This document shows, piece by piece, positions 19,801 through 29,282 of a stretch of DNA of 48,496 nucleotides. Made by a program: the position numbers and the translations under genes. The notes under the pieces are model-generated. The model was not told the DNA's origin. It did not search any database and saw only the letters and a program-made list of their open reading frames with translations. How positions within the stretch are numbered: position 1 is the first letter of the stretch; each line of letters begins with the position of its first letter. Origin of the DNA: Bacteroidales bacterium (GTDB lineage: Bacteria; Bacteroidota; Bacteroidia; Bacteroidales; UBA1556); assembly GCA_016937295.1 (NCBI GenBank), contig JAFGWF010000022.1, positions 1 to 48,496 on the forward strand. Reading direction: 5' to 3'.

Positions 19801-21045
19801 CTAATCATTGGTTTCAGCGTTAATTCTCCTTAACTGAAAACGAATTGTTATCATATTTATTACTACGAGGAAAACGAAACTAATTAAAGGAAAAAATAGG
19901 AAAATATTGCCCGATGGAACAGACAAATTAAATCCATTTTCCACAATTATTTGTATTACCCAACTGAGACCCAACTGTGATAAAATCCAGCTAAAAAGCA
20001 AAATTATAAAGAGTAAAATAGCAATAAAAAATAAATAAACCGCCAATAATTGATTGTATTGATAGCCCAGCAGTAAAACTTTTTTAATAGATTCTTTGGA
20101 ACGAAGCAAAAGGATTTCGAGACTAAAAACAAACATTAACAAAGCCAACAGAACAATAAAACCGCCAATAGTAGAAACAATTATAAAAACAATTTTCAGA
20201 AAAAAAGCGGTCTTACTATTTTTAATACGCTCATTATTAGTCTCATACCCTTTCATTTTAATAAAAGACACTATGTTAGGATTAGCGGCGTTTTGCGTTT
20301 CGATTAAAACCATCGAAGGAGAGGTGTTTTTCTCTGAAACGCCAAATTTTTCATTTGCCCAAAGCATAAAGTCCAAAGGAACGAGAATGGTATTCACTTT
20401 ATCTGTCACATCTACGATTCGAGCCGAAAAATAATGCACACCATCTTTCCCTGTAATCTTAACTTTAAACGAAACTCTTCCAATAGTTTTTGCCGAAATT
20501 TGAGGCAATCCTTGACTTGTTGCAAAACCAAAATTATACAACTTCAAATAATCACCTGGAAAAACTATAGGTATCTCTTTCTGACCCTCAATCCACTTCC
20601 AACGGCTATCGCTAATGTTTAAATATTGATCAGGGATTGCTTGAAAAAACAACTCCGTATAAAACCCCGGAACTGTTTCCGTAGCTTCGGTGTAAGCACC
20701 AATCTTAAACTGGTTGGAAACAAAAGGTGAAAGATTGAGAACAAAAGGTTGTTTGGAAATTTCGGCCAACTCGTTTTCAGTGAAACCGGAGTTGCTCAAA
20801 CTTAGCGTATTTAGCAAAGAAACCTTTTTATTTATTACAATAAAATCTTTTGCAAACAACTGATCGTCAGACATTTGGATTTGCCGAAAAACCACATATA
20901 AACCAAGGCCAAAAAAAACAATCGTGGAACCTAAAAGTAACCCAAGACCGGAAATAATAAATGCTGTCCGAGGATAATTAGACCACAAAATTTTATAAAG
21001 CAAATTTCTTTTACTACCTTTCAACATACTCCACTCATATAACAA
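19801..21045 (-). CDS. ABC transporter permease (FtsX/LolE-like)
   Basis: One N-terminal TM, large extracytoplasmic domain, three C-terminal TMs, adjacent ATPase gene. Confidence 0.75.
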   Translation of the reverse strand: MLYEWSMLKGSKRNLLYKILWSNYPRTAFIISGLGLLLGSTIVFFGLGLYVVFRQIQMSDDQLFAKDFIVINKKVSLLNTLSLSNSGFTENELAEISKQPFVLNLSPFVSNQFKIGAYTEATETVPGFYTELFFQAIPDQYLNISDSRWKWIEGQKEIPIVFPGDYLKLYNFGFATSQGLPQISAKTIGRVSFKVKITGKDGVHYFSARIVDVTDKVNTILVPLDFMLWANEKFGVSEKNTSPSMVLIETQNAANPNIVSFIKMKGYETNNERIKNSKTAFFLKIVFIIVSTIGGFIVLLALLMFVFSLEILLLRSKESIKKVLLLGYQYNQLLAVYLFFIAILLFIILLFSWILSQLGLSWVIQIIVENGFNLSVPSGNIFLFFPLISFVFLVVINMITIRFQLRRINAETND

Positions 21046-21053
21046 TTCATTTA

Positions 21054-21695
21054 TTAAAGTTTTAAAAGAAAAAAATCATCTGAAATCAGTGTTTCGGATA
21101 AACTTGTAAGAAGAATTGAAGCACGATTAGCATTGGACTCATCCAATATCAGTTGAAGGGCAATTTCGGCTGAATTTTTATCCAGATGACTAAACGGTTC
21201 ATCTAAAAGTAAAAGTTGAAAAGGCTGGCAAAGTGCACGAACTATGGCAACACGTTGTTTTTGACCATACGAAATTTTTCCGGCCGGTTTATCTTTCAAA
21301 TTACTTATACCTAAGATATTTAACCAATCCATAATCTGATTTGGAGACTTTTGTTTGGTGAGCTGATTCTTCAATAAAATGTTTTGAAACACCGTCAAAT
21401 TATTGAAAAGAGATAACCCTTGAAATACCATAGAAACCTGATTTTTGCGTAGGTTCGACCAATCTTTAAAAGAGAGCTGATGGACATTTCTATGGTCTAA
21501 AGAAATAGAACCTTCAAAATCCTTACGACTGCCATATATTAAATTCAGAAAAGTTGTTTTTCCAACTCCGGAAGCTGCACTTATTTGATATAGTTTCTCG
21601 GATTCCAACAAGAGTTTCTTATTCCAAATATTCGATTCTGAGCTAAAAATATCTCTTATTGGATGGGGAATGACATGATCTAAGAAAATTTCCAT
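21054..21695 (-). CDS. ABC transporter ATP-binding protein (LolD-like, atypical motifs)
   Basis: AASGVGKTTFLN Walker A, MVFQGLSLF Q-loop, ISYGQKQR signature, LLLLDEPFSHLDK Walker B. Confidence 0.88.
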   Translation of the reverse strand: MEIFLDHVIPHPIRDIFSSESNIWNKKLLLESEKLYQISAASGVGKTTFLNLIYGSRKDFEGSISLDHRNVHQLSFKDWSNLRKNQVSMVFQGLSLFNNLTVFQNILLKNQLTKQKSPNQIMDWLNILGISNLKDKPAGKISYGQKQRVAIVRALCQPFQLLLLDEPFSHLDKNSAEIALQLILDESNANRASILLTSLSETLISDDFFLLKL

Positions 21696-21703
21696 GGATG
21701 AGG

Positions 21704-21747
21704 TTTATAAAAACCAAACTGCAACCTAACGAAAAGATTGCAGTTTG
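21704..21747 (-). terminator. intrinsic terminator downstream of the DUF4836 gene
   Basis: Perfect 10-bp stem CAAACTGCAA/TTGCAGTTTG; minus strand continues GTTTTTATAA. Confidence 0.7.
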
Positions 21748-21767
21748 ATATAAAAACGATTTATTGT

Positions 21768-23444
21768 TTAATTTGCAATTGCTTCGATGTTGTTATCAAC
21801 ACTTTTAAGCATGATTTCCAAACTGTTACGACTATCATCCTTGAGCCATAAAATCATTTCGGCTTCGTAGGCTGACGATGGTTTAATTTCCAGTTTGTTA
21901 TATTCTTTCATCATGGAAGCAAACACGTCAAAATCATCAGCACCCATCATATCAACCATGGTGGTTTTCAGGCCTTCAGGATAATTATCCATATTGAGGT
22001 CTATGAATCCATAAGCTGGGAATTTCTTCAAATTATCTGCTATTTCCGATTTTGCTAAAGTTTCGCCATCATAAGCGCCATCCGTAACTTGATCTATCAA
22101 ATTTTTGTCGTTGGTGAACACTAATTTTTTACCAAAAAGTCCAAGATAACCCTCCATATTTTCATTTTGTATTGTATAGTAAGATCCTGTTTTTACTAAA
22201 AGATTGCCAGTCTTTTCGATTAAAATATTAAACAACTTGTCGTTGTTCATTTCCATAGCAACCGTAAAATAGGGAACGGGCTGCACGACAACTTTCTTAA
22301 AATCTTCAATATTCCCTTCGCCACCAGCTTGATAATAAGCCATATAATCAACCTTCTCAACCTCTTTCATGTCAATTTTATGCACATTAATAACCAACTC
22401 TCCTCCAAATTCATTGAGCGCTTCTTTTATAGTCATACCCGTTTGATTTTTAAATTCTTGGTCATACATATCCACATTCATTTGATTCTGTTCCAAAGTG
22501 CTCTTCATAATATTGAAATAGGCCAAAAAGTCGAAGGCTATTGCAAAATTTGCATGAGACTGTGAAGGCATTACTTCAAGAAGTTCGATATCAAATTTAT
22601 CCTTAATAATCTGATTATCTGACATATAAGATTTCATTTCTTCATTCAATATCGTTTTGTAACTCAAAACCATTTTACCTTTTTGAAAGTCAATGAAGAA
22701 TTGAAGCAAAACTCCTTTCATATCCACTGGCATTGCCGACTGCATCATTGCCGACTGAACTCCAGGAACGAAGTCATAGAGAACAGCGTAATCCATCCAA
22801 AAACTCAAATCCTTTTTATTGGAAGCAAAATCGCTGAAATCTTTATTGGAAACAATCGACTCCTTTTCCGATTGTTGAAAAAGCGTCATTGCTTGCGTTT
22901 TTGCCACCTCAAAATTTTGTACGCCATCCATAACGGTGAGCATCAACAATTGCTTATCGTTCCATATTAATAGAGGTGCTTCCTGATCTTCAGAAACCAT
23001 AAAACTGTATGAATTTTCACTTCCAATGGTAATCGGCTCTTCATTAGAAGCCGCAATGTCGGAAAGTAATTTCTCCACTTTAGTTTTATCGGTAAGTTGA
23101 AAATGAACTCCTACAAAATTATTTTCTCCATTTTTGAAGGTAAAAGCAACGATATCTTTCTTTAAATCAAGACCACTCTCATTGCTATTGTTCATAATAG
23201 GATCCAAAATTTTGAATGTTTCCGCCTCCTCTTGAGCTAATTCCTCCTTAAAAAGTTTATAAGCATTAGACTCGGCAAAAGTGGTATAACCAGATTTCTC
23301 ACTGATGCTTTTGCCATCAAAAACCATTACCACGGTTGCATTTGATGGGATAAAATTGTAATTACCACTTTGTTTTTTGCATGATGTCAAGCCAATAACT
23401 ACCACTATCAGCACGACACTAAAAATTTTCAATAAGTTTTTCAT
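21768..23444 (-). CDS. DUF4836 family lipoprotein
   Basis: Lipobox VIGLTSCKK; IPSNATVVMVFDGKSISEKSG N-terminus typical of DUF4836. Confidence 0.8.
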   Translation of the reverse strand: MKNLLKIFSVVLIVVVIGLTSCKKQSGNYNFIPSNATVVMVFDGKSISEKSGYTTFAESNAYKLFKEELAQEEAETFKILDPIMNNSNESGLDLKKDIVAFTFKNGENNFVGVHFQLTDKTKVEKLLSDIAASNEEPITIGSENSYSFMVSEDQEAPLLIWNDKQLLMLTVMDGVQNFEVAKTQAMTLFQQSEKESIVSNKDFSDFASNKKDLSFWMDYAVLYDFVPGVQSAMMQSAMPVDMKGVLLQFFIDFQKGKMVLSYKTILNEEMKSYMSDNQIIKDKFDIELLEVMPSQSHANFAIAFDFLAYFNIMKSTLEQNQMNVDMYDQEFKNQTGMTIKEALNEFGGELVINVHKIDMKEVEKVDYMAYYQAGGEGNIEDFKKVVVQPVPYFTVAMEMNNDKLFNILIEKTGNLLVKTGSYYTIQNENMEGYLGLFGKKLVFTNDKNLIDQVTDGAYDGETLAKSEIADNLKKFPAYGFIDLNMDNYPEGLKTTMVDMMGADDFDVFASMMKEYNKLEIKPSSAYEAEMILWLKDDSRNSLEIMLKSVDNNIEAIAN

Positions 23445-23562
23445 ATACGAATAAATTTGGTGATTGTGAATAAATTATAACAAAATAAGCTTTGACGTAA
23501 AAAATATACGGCCACAAATGTACTAAACAATTTTTTATCTAAACATGATATGAGCATTAAAT

Positions 23563-24408
23563 TTAAATTGTTTCCGAAACCCATCCATGCGGATACCATT
23601 TTGAAATTTCGTTAATATTTGAACGTAACAACATTTGAAGACCTAACTCATAAAATTTTGAAATCTCCTCAGGATGATGAGCATCTGTGCTGACAACCAT
23701 TTGAATACGGTGCTTTTTGCAATATGGCAGAAAGAATTCGTCGATAAATGCCGTGTGCCATTTTCCTTTGATTAAGCCACGCATATTAAGCTCTAAGACA
23801 GTTTTACTATCAGAAATAGTTTTCAAAAGGTCTTCCATCTCTGCAATATACCAACTTGGAAAAGGCTGATTATCAGGAAAAAATGGCTTCAAATTCATCA
23901 ACAACTTATCCACATGGCCAATAATGTCAGGCTTTCCGATAAGAATCATCTGCTTGGTTTGTTCAAAATATGATTTGATGACAAATTCAGCATCAGCCTG
24001 AAAGACGCGATGAAAATTTTTGGCAAAACTATCCGCCGAACCGTCAATAAAAAGAATCTCTTTTGATGTCGGATGCAAAACATAATGTATGGATCCGATG
24101 ACATATTGTAAGGAATATTTCTCCCTAAAAAAGTCGAAAGAAGCTATTTTATTTGGTAAGAAATCAATTTCCAAAGACTTTAATATCGTCAATTGATCTT
24201 GATATTTTTGTGTTAAATAATCGATGGTTTTTGAGTATTCATCCAATTTTTCAACAGGAACGCTCCAAGGATTATCAAAAAAAAACGGGGCATGACTTGA
24301 AAATCCAAAATGTGTAAAACCCTGATTTACAGCTTCTAAAATATATTTTTCAGGAGCTTCTTTTCCATCACAGAAAAAATTATGATTGTGGTAACCAAGT
24401 ATTTGCAT
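23563..24408 (-). CDS. histidinol-phosphatase (PHP family)
   Basis: GYHNHNFFCDGKEAPEKYI, GFSSHAPFFF, GSIHYV, IIGHVDKL, STDAHHPEEI PHP metal motifs. Confidence 0.88.
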   Translation of the reverse strand: MQILGYHNHNFFCDGKEAPEKYILEAVNQGFTHFGFSSHAPFFFDNPWSVPVEKLDEYSKTIDYLTQKYQDQLTILKSLEIDFLPNKIASFDFFREKYSLQYVIGSIHYVLHPTSKEILFIDGSADSFAKNFHRVFQADAEFVIKSYFEQTKQMILIGKPDIIGHVDKLLMNLKPFFPDNQPFPSWYIAEMEDLLKTISDSKTVLELNMRGLIKGKWHTAFIDEFFLPYCKKHRIQMVVSTDAHHPEEISKFYELGLQMLLRSNINEISKWYPHGWVSETI

Positions 24409-24484
24409 AAGATTATCGTCTTAAAAACATAGCTCATTAAATTAAACTAAAATTCATCTATTATTAACTTAAATATTTAAAGCC

Positions 24485-24577
24485 ATGGTACAAAAGATTA
24501 AACAATACTACCTGTACATCATCTACGGGATTGCTATGGCTGCAATTGCAGTAATTTCGGTAATAGCAAGCCAGTAA
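24485..24577 (+). CDS. 30-aa putative membrane microprotein
   Basis: ATG..TAA reads MVQKIKQYYLYIIYGIAMAAIAVISVIASQ; own terminator 28 bp downstream. Confidence 0.55.
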   Translation: MVQKIKQYYLYIIYGIAMAAIAVISVIASQ

Positions 24578-24605
24578 ACGAGTAGTAACAAGCAAACAAA
24601 GAAAC

Positions 24606-24636
24606 AAAAAAGGGAGCATGAAAAGCTCCCTTTTTT
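24606..24636. terminator. bidirectional intrinsic terminator
   Basis: AAAAAAGGGAGC-ATGAAAA-GCTCCCTTTTTT, 12-bp perfect stem with a T6 tail on both strands. Confidence 0.92.
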
Positions 24637-24653
24637 GATTTTAAATATCCATT

Positions 24654-27600
24654 TTATTCTTGCTCAATAATCTTGTCATAAGTAGGTTTCTTTGTGAAAG
24701 CTAATTTTATCTTATTTCCAACTACATACATAACCGGAACAAGAACAAGAGTCATGAAAGTTGCGAAAACTAATCCGAAAATTACCGTCCAACTCATAGC
24801 ACCCCAAAAGTCGGCATTTTCGCCACCGATATAGAAATTAGGATCAAAATTAGTCAGCAAAGTTCCAAAGCTTATATTGAGTCCAATTGCCATAGGTATT
24901 AGACCCATGACGGTTGTAATGGCAGTAAGCAGAACTGGTCTTAATCGAGTTTTTCCGGCTTCTTCAACACATTTAATCGTGTCTTCTATCGTCAAATTAT
25001 CTTCGGGTTCGAGTCCTAAATCCTTTCTCCGACGATTTTTTAACAAGTCGATATAATCTATCAAAACAATAGCATTATTGACCACAATTCCGGCAAGCGA
25101 TATGATTCCAATACCGGTCATAATGATAATAAAATCCATGTGAAACGTTGCTAAACCACCAAAAACACCAATTGTGCTAAATAATACCGATATCATTATA
25201 ATAAAAGGTTTTGCAAAACTGTTGAATTGAGTCACTAAGATTAGGAAAATAAATGAAATAGCAATTCCAAGTGCTTTAATTAAGAAATTCATAGCCTCGG
25301 CTTGATCTTCCTGTTCTCCGGTAAAACTGACAGAATAACCCTCCGGCATCTCAAAAGACTTAAGCATTCGTTTCAGTTGCTGATTGATGTTGTTCGCGTT
25401 ATAACCTTCAATGACATTCGAGTAAATTGTGACTGCACGATCCATATCTTTACGATTAACAGAACCATAAGTATTGCTATAGGAGATAGTGGCAACTGCC
25501 GAAACCGGTACTTTAAGCAATTTTCCACTATTATTTCTAAAGCTAATTATTTGGTTCATAAGGCTATTGATGTCTGTTCGATAAGATTCAGAATATCGAA
25601 GCCGAATGGGATATTTATCTTCACCTTCCTTAAAGTCGCTAACTTCTTTTCCGAAAAGAGAGGTTCGTATAGCTCCTGCAATCTGTCCGGTTGATAATCC
25701 AAATCGGCGAGCTTTATCTCTATCGATATCAATTATCAATTCGGGTTTTCCGGTATTTAAATCACGTTTTAATGCTTCTATTCCCGGTATTGCGGCGTTT
25801 TCGATAAACGCCATCATCGAATCCGAAATGGCAATAAGTTGTGGATACTTTGGCCCCACAATTTCTAGATTAATCGGTTTTCCTGTTGGAGGACCCATTG
25901 CGCTTTTCTCAATTGAAATTTGTACTCCTGGATAATTTCCAATCAAAGAATCACCTATTTCCTTCAATATTTCGTTGGTGTTTCGATGATCACGCCGAAG
26001 CTCATAGTCGATGAATGTGACCGTGATAATAGCTTTTTCAGGAGTATTTCCAAAGGCTTGTTCATTTTCTCCAACAGCACCTTTACCAACGGTAGTTAAA
26101 ACCGATTTTATGATTGATGAGTCTTTAACTAACACTCTATTAATCTTATTTTCAATATGATAAGCAAATTTATTCGTGCTGTCAATATCAGTTCCTATGG
26201 GCAATTCCATTGAAATGTTGATAAATCTGGGTTCACTATTCGGGAAAAACAATACATTAGTTCCGATGGAAAAATAAAAAATAATGGTAGCAATAAGCAA
26301 TAAAATACCTCCAACAAGCAGATAACGAGGTCGTTTTTTATCTAAGGCCCAATGTAAAACGATTAAATACCATCCTTCCAGCCAATCAAGAAAATTTGCC
26401 TGAAATTTTTGACTCCAACGATATAAGAACAAATAGTTTGCGACTATCAATAAAAACATGAAAAGCACAAAATTAGCTAACCAGTATATGCCTGAGATGT
26501 AGCCTAAAGTCAGTATTACTAACATAATAATGGAACTACGCACAACTTTCTTTCTAATGGGAGGATGTTCTTCATTTCCCGGTTTAATGAAAATCACAAT
26601 GAAAGTAGGAACAATAACTAAGGCCACAAAAAGTGAAGCGGAAAGAACAACGATTAGGGTTATGGGCAAAAGACTCATAAAATTACCCACGATTCCCGGC
26701 CAAAAAATTAGAGGAAAAAAGGCAGCAAGAGTGGTAGCCGTAGAAGCAATAATAGGCCAAGCCACTTCACCAACCGCCTGACGGGCAGCCTCTTTTACGT
26801 TTAAACCTTTGTCAATAAACCGGTGAACATTTTCCACAACAACTATGGCATTATCGACAAGCATACCGAGAGCTAATACCAATCCAAACAAAATCATCAT
26901 ATTGATAGTATAGCCCATAAAGCCAAGAATGATGAACGAAATAAGCATCGACATTGGAATGGCAAGTCCGACAAAAAGTGCATTTCTGAAACCTAAAAAG
27001 AAGAATAATACACTGATGACGAAAATCATACCCATGATTATGGAATTCTCCAAATTACTCACTTGCTTTTTTACAAAATCGGACATGTCGTTAGTAATCA
27101 CTAAGTTAACATTGTCAGGTAGAATTCCATTATTGCGCGATTCTTCTAATATTTTATTAATCTTTTCCGTTGCAATGAGCAAGTTTTCTCCTGATTTTTT
27201 TACTACTTGAAGCGAAACTACGGATTGTTTGTCGAGACGGGCAAAAGTTAGAGGATCGACGTAACCATCAACCACAACATTATCTTTCAAAATATCGCGC
27301 AGATAAACAATATTACCATCTTCATATTTAACGATGATGTCGGCCATTTCAGCCACATGCTTAAATTCGCCATCAATACGAACTGCGCGGCTGGTATTAT
27401 CCGTTACTAAATCACCACCCGAAACAGCCATATTTTCAAAGTTTATCGCATCATCAATATTCTGAAAGCTAATATTATTTGCCAGCATTTTATCCTGATC
27501 GACATAAACATTTATTTGTCTGTCGTTTAAGCCTTTAATTTCAACTTTGGAGATTTCCGATACCGATTCAATTTCATCTTTTAACTCTTCGGAAAGCTTG

Positions 27601-28112
27601 CGTAATTCTTCAATACTGAAATCTCCTGACATATTAATACTTAATATTGGAAATTCACTGGCATCAAGTTCTAAGGCAATTGGATCCACCGGAAGGTCGT
27701 CAGGAAGTTCACTTTTGGACCGATCCAAAGCATCTTTAACGTCCTGTAGAGCGGTTTTAATATCATAATCACTCTTAAACTCTACAATAATATCGCTATT
27801 ATCTTGCGAGGAAGTAGAACTTAGCTTTTTTACTCCTTTAATAGTATGTAGCTCATTTTCAAGAGGACGAGTAACCAAATTTTCCATATCTACCGGAGGG
27901 TTTCCGGGGTAAATGGTTTTGATAAAAATCTGAGGTACTTTAATGTCCGGAAACGATTCTTTTGGCATCTGAATGTAGGTCAATATGCCAAAAACAGCAA
28001 ATATTAAGGTTAGAAATATGATTGTATTTCGGTTATTAATGGATGCTGTTGTAAGCTTAAAATCCCGGATAACGGAATCCTGCTTATGTTGTTTTTTTTC
28101 TTTTTTACTCAT
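24654..28112 (-). CDS. efflux RND transporter permease subunit
   Basis: 1152 aa, AcrB-like: FPDIKVPQIFIKTIYPGNPPVDMENLVTRPLE, ALGMLVDNAIVVVENV, GIVVNNAIVLIDYID. Confidence 0.95.
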   Translation of the reverse strand: MSKKEKKQHKQDSVIRDFKLTTASINNRNTIIFLTLIFAVFGILTYIQMPKESFPDIKVPQIFIKTIYPGNPPVDMENLVTRPLENELHTIKGVKKLSSTSSQDNSDIIVEFKSDYDIKTALQDVKDALDRSKSELPDDLPVDPIALELDASEFPILSINMSGDFSIEELRKLSEELKDEIESVSEISKVEIKGLNDRQINVYVDQDKMLANNISFQNIDDAINFENMAVSGGDLVTDNTSRAVRIDGEFKHVAEMADIIVKYEDGNIVYLRDILKDNVVVDGYVDPLTFARLDKQSVVSLQVVKKSGENLLIATEKINKILEESRNNGILPDNVNLVITNDMSDFVKKQVSNLENSIIMGMIFVISVLFFFLGFRNALFVGLAIPMSMLISFIILGFMGYTINMMILFGLVLALGMLVDNAIVVVENVHRFIDKGLNVKEAARQAVGEVAWPIIASTATTLAAFFPLIFWPGIVGNFMSLLPITLIVVLSASLFVALVIVPTFIVIFIKPGNEEHPPIRKKVVRSSIIMLVILTLGYISGIYWLANFVLFMFLLIVANYLFLYRWSQKFQANFLDWLEGWYLIVLHWALDKKRPRYLLVGGILLLIATIIFYFSIGTNVLFFPNSEPRFINISMELPIGTDIDSTNKFAYHIENKINRVLVKDSSIIKSVLTTVGKGAVGENEQAFGNTPEKAIITVTFIDYELRRDHRNTNEILKEIGDSLIGNYPGVQISIEKSAMGPPTGKPINLEIVGPKYPQLIAISDSMMAFIENAAIPGIEALKRDLNTGKPELIIDIDRDKARRFGLSTGQIAGAIRTSLFGKEVSDFKEGEDKYPIRLRYSESYRTDINSLMNQIISFRNNSGKLLKVPVSAVATISYSNTYGSVNRKDMDRAVTIYSNVIEGYNANNINQQLKRMLKSFEMPEGYSVSFTGEQEDQAEAMNFLIKALGIAISFIFLILVTQFNSFAKPFIIMISVLFSTIGVFGGLATFHMDFIIIMTGIGIISLAGIVVNNAIVLIDYIDLLKNRRRKDLGLEPEDNLTIEDTIKCVEEAGKTRLRPVLLTAITTVMGLIPMAIGLNISFGTLLTNFDPNFYIGGENADFWGAMSWTVIFGLVFATFMTLVLVPVMYVVGNKIKLAFTKKPTYDKIIEQE

Positions 28113-28120
28113 CTTAAAAG

Positions 28121-29260
28121 TTATTTAAAACGAATTTGACTTCCGTTTTTAACTAAGTTATACCCTTGACTAATTATTTGTTCGTCAGAATTTAATCCGC
28201 TAACAACCAATGTTTTATTTCCATAACTGGCTCCAGTGGAAATATATCTCTTGGTGGCAATATACTTCGATTCATTCTCAGACAGAACATAAATATATTT
28301 TCGTCCTGAAGCATCATTTTTGATAATAATGGAAGGAATAACAATAGAATTTTGGAAGTCCGATTCCGTTAATTTAATATTAGTTATCAAATTTGGTTTC
28401 AATAATTTTTCCTTATTAGGAATGTCGATTTGGATTCGAAAAGTCCGATTATTTGGATTAATGACGGAACCAACAAAACTGATTGGCGCTTTTATAATCA
28501 AATTAGGGAAGGAGGAAAAGGTCACTATGGCGCTATCACCAACATGGATATTAGCCACATAAGATTCTGAAACATCAGCAGTTACCTTTAACGAATTAAG
28601 GTTGACCAATTCAATAACCTGACGTCCTGGAGCGGCAATTTCGCCTTCCTTCTGAAAAATAGTTTCCACATATCCATCAAAAGGGGCTTTTATTTGTGCC
28701 ATTGCAAGTTGTGCTTTCAAAGTAGCTAAACGGTTTTGCATAGACTCGTAGTTGTTTTTTGCTTGAAGATATTGAATCTCCGAACCTATCTTTTGATCCC
28801 AAAGCTGTTTTTGTTTATTGTAAACCGTTTTTGCAAGATCCAACGAAGTTTCTACCTCATTGATGGATTTATCGGTTACGTCTGTTTTGAGGCTAACCAT
28901 CAATTGACCTGACGACACGTAATCTCCCTCACGTACATAAACCTTTTCAATCTGTCCATTGGATTCCGGACTTACTAAGGATTGCAAATCAGACTCAACA
29001 TTACCGACAACATCGATATAATTTACAAAATGTTGCGGTTTAATTGTTTCGATACCAACTAAAATAGCACCACCCACATCTTTAGTTTCCATAGTATCGA
29101 GTTGGTGCTGCAAATCGGCAATTTTGCTTCTAATTTCAATAATTTCAGACTCGTAAGCCTCAATTTGTTTTTTGATTTTTTCAGAATCGTTTCCTCCGTT
29201 TTTACAGGATACAGCAAAAACTATAATTGTTATTATGCTGATAATGATTGTTTTATTCAT
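28121..29260 (-). CDS. efflux RND transporter periplasmic adaptor subunit
   Basis: Lipobox VFAVSCKN; GNVESDLQSLVSPESNGQIEKVYVREGDYVSSGQLM, AQIKAPFDGYVETIFQKEGE. Confidence 0.94.
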   Translation of the reverse strand: MNKTIIISIITIIVFAVSCKNGGNDSEKIKKQIEAYESEIIEIRSKIADLQHQLDTMETKDVGGAILVGIETIKPQHFVNYIDVVGNVESDLQSLVSPESNGQIEKVYVREGDYVSSGQLMVSLKTDVTDKSINEVETSLDLAKTVYNKQKQLWDQKIGSEIQYLQAKNNYESMQNRLATLKAQLAMAQIKAPFDGYVETIFQKEGEIAAPGRQVIELVNLNSLKVTADVSESYVANIHVGDSAIVTFSSFPNLIIKAPISFVGSVINPNNRTFRIQIDIPNKEKLLKPNLITNIKLTESDFQNSIVIPSIIIKNDASGRKYIYVLSENESKYIATKRYISTGASYGNKTLVVSGLNSDEQIISQGYNLVKNGSQIRFK

Positions 29261-29282
29261 TGTTTAATGGTATTATTTATTG

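Noticed and set aside
25302-25694. 130-aa ORF antisense to the RND permease
   Set aside because: Inside a strongly supported gene, with no start context or domain
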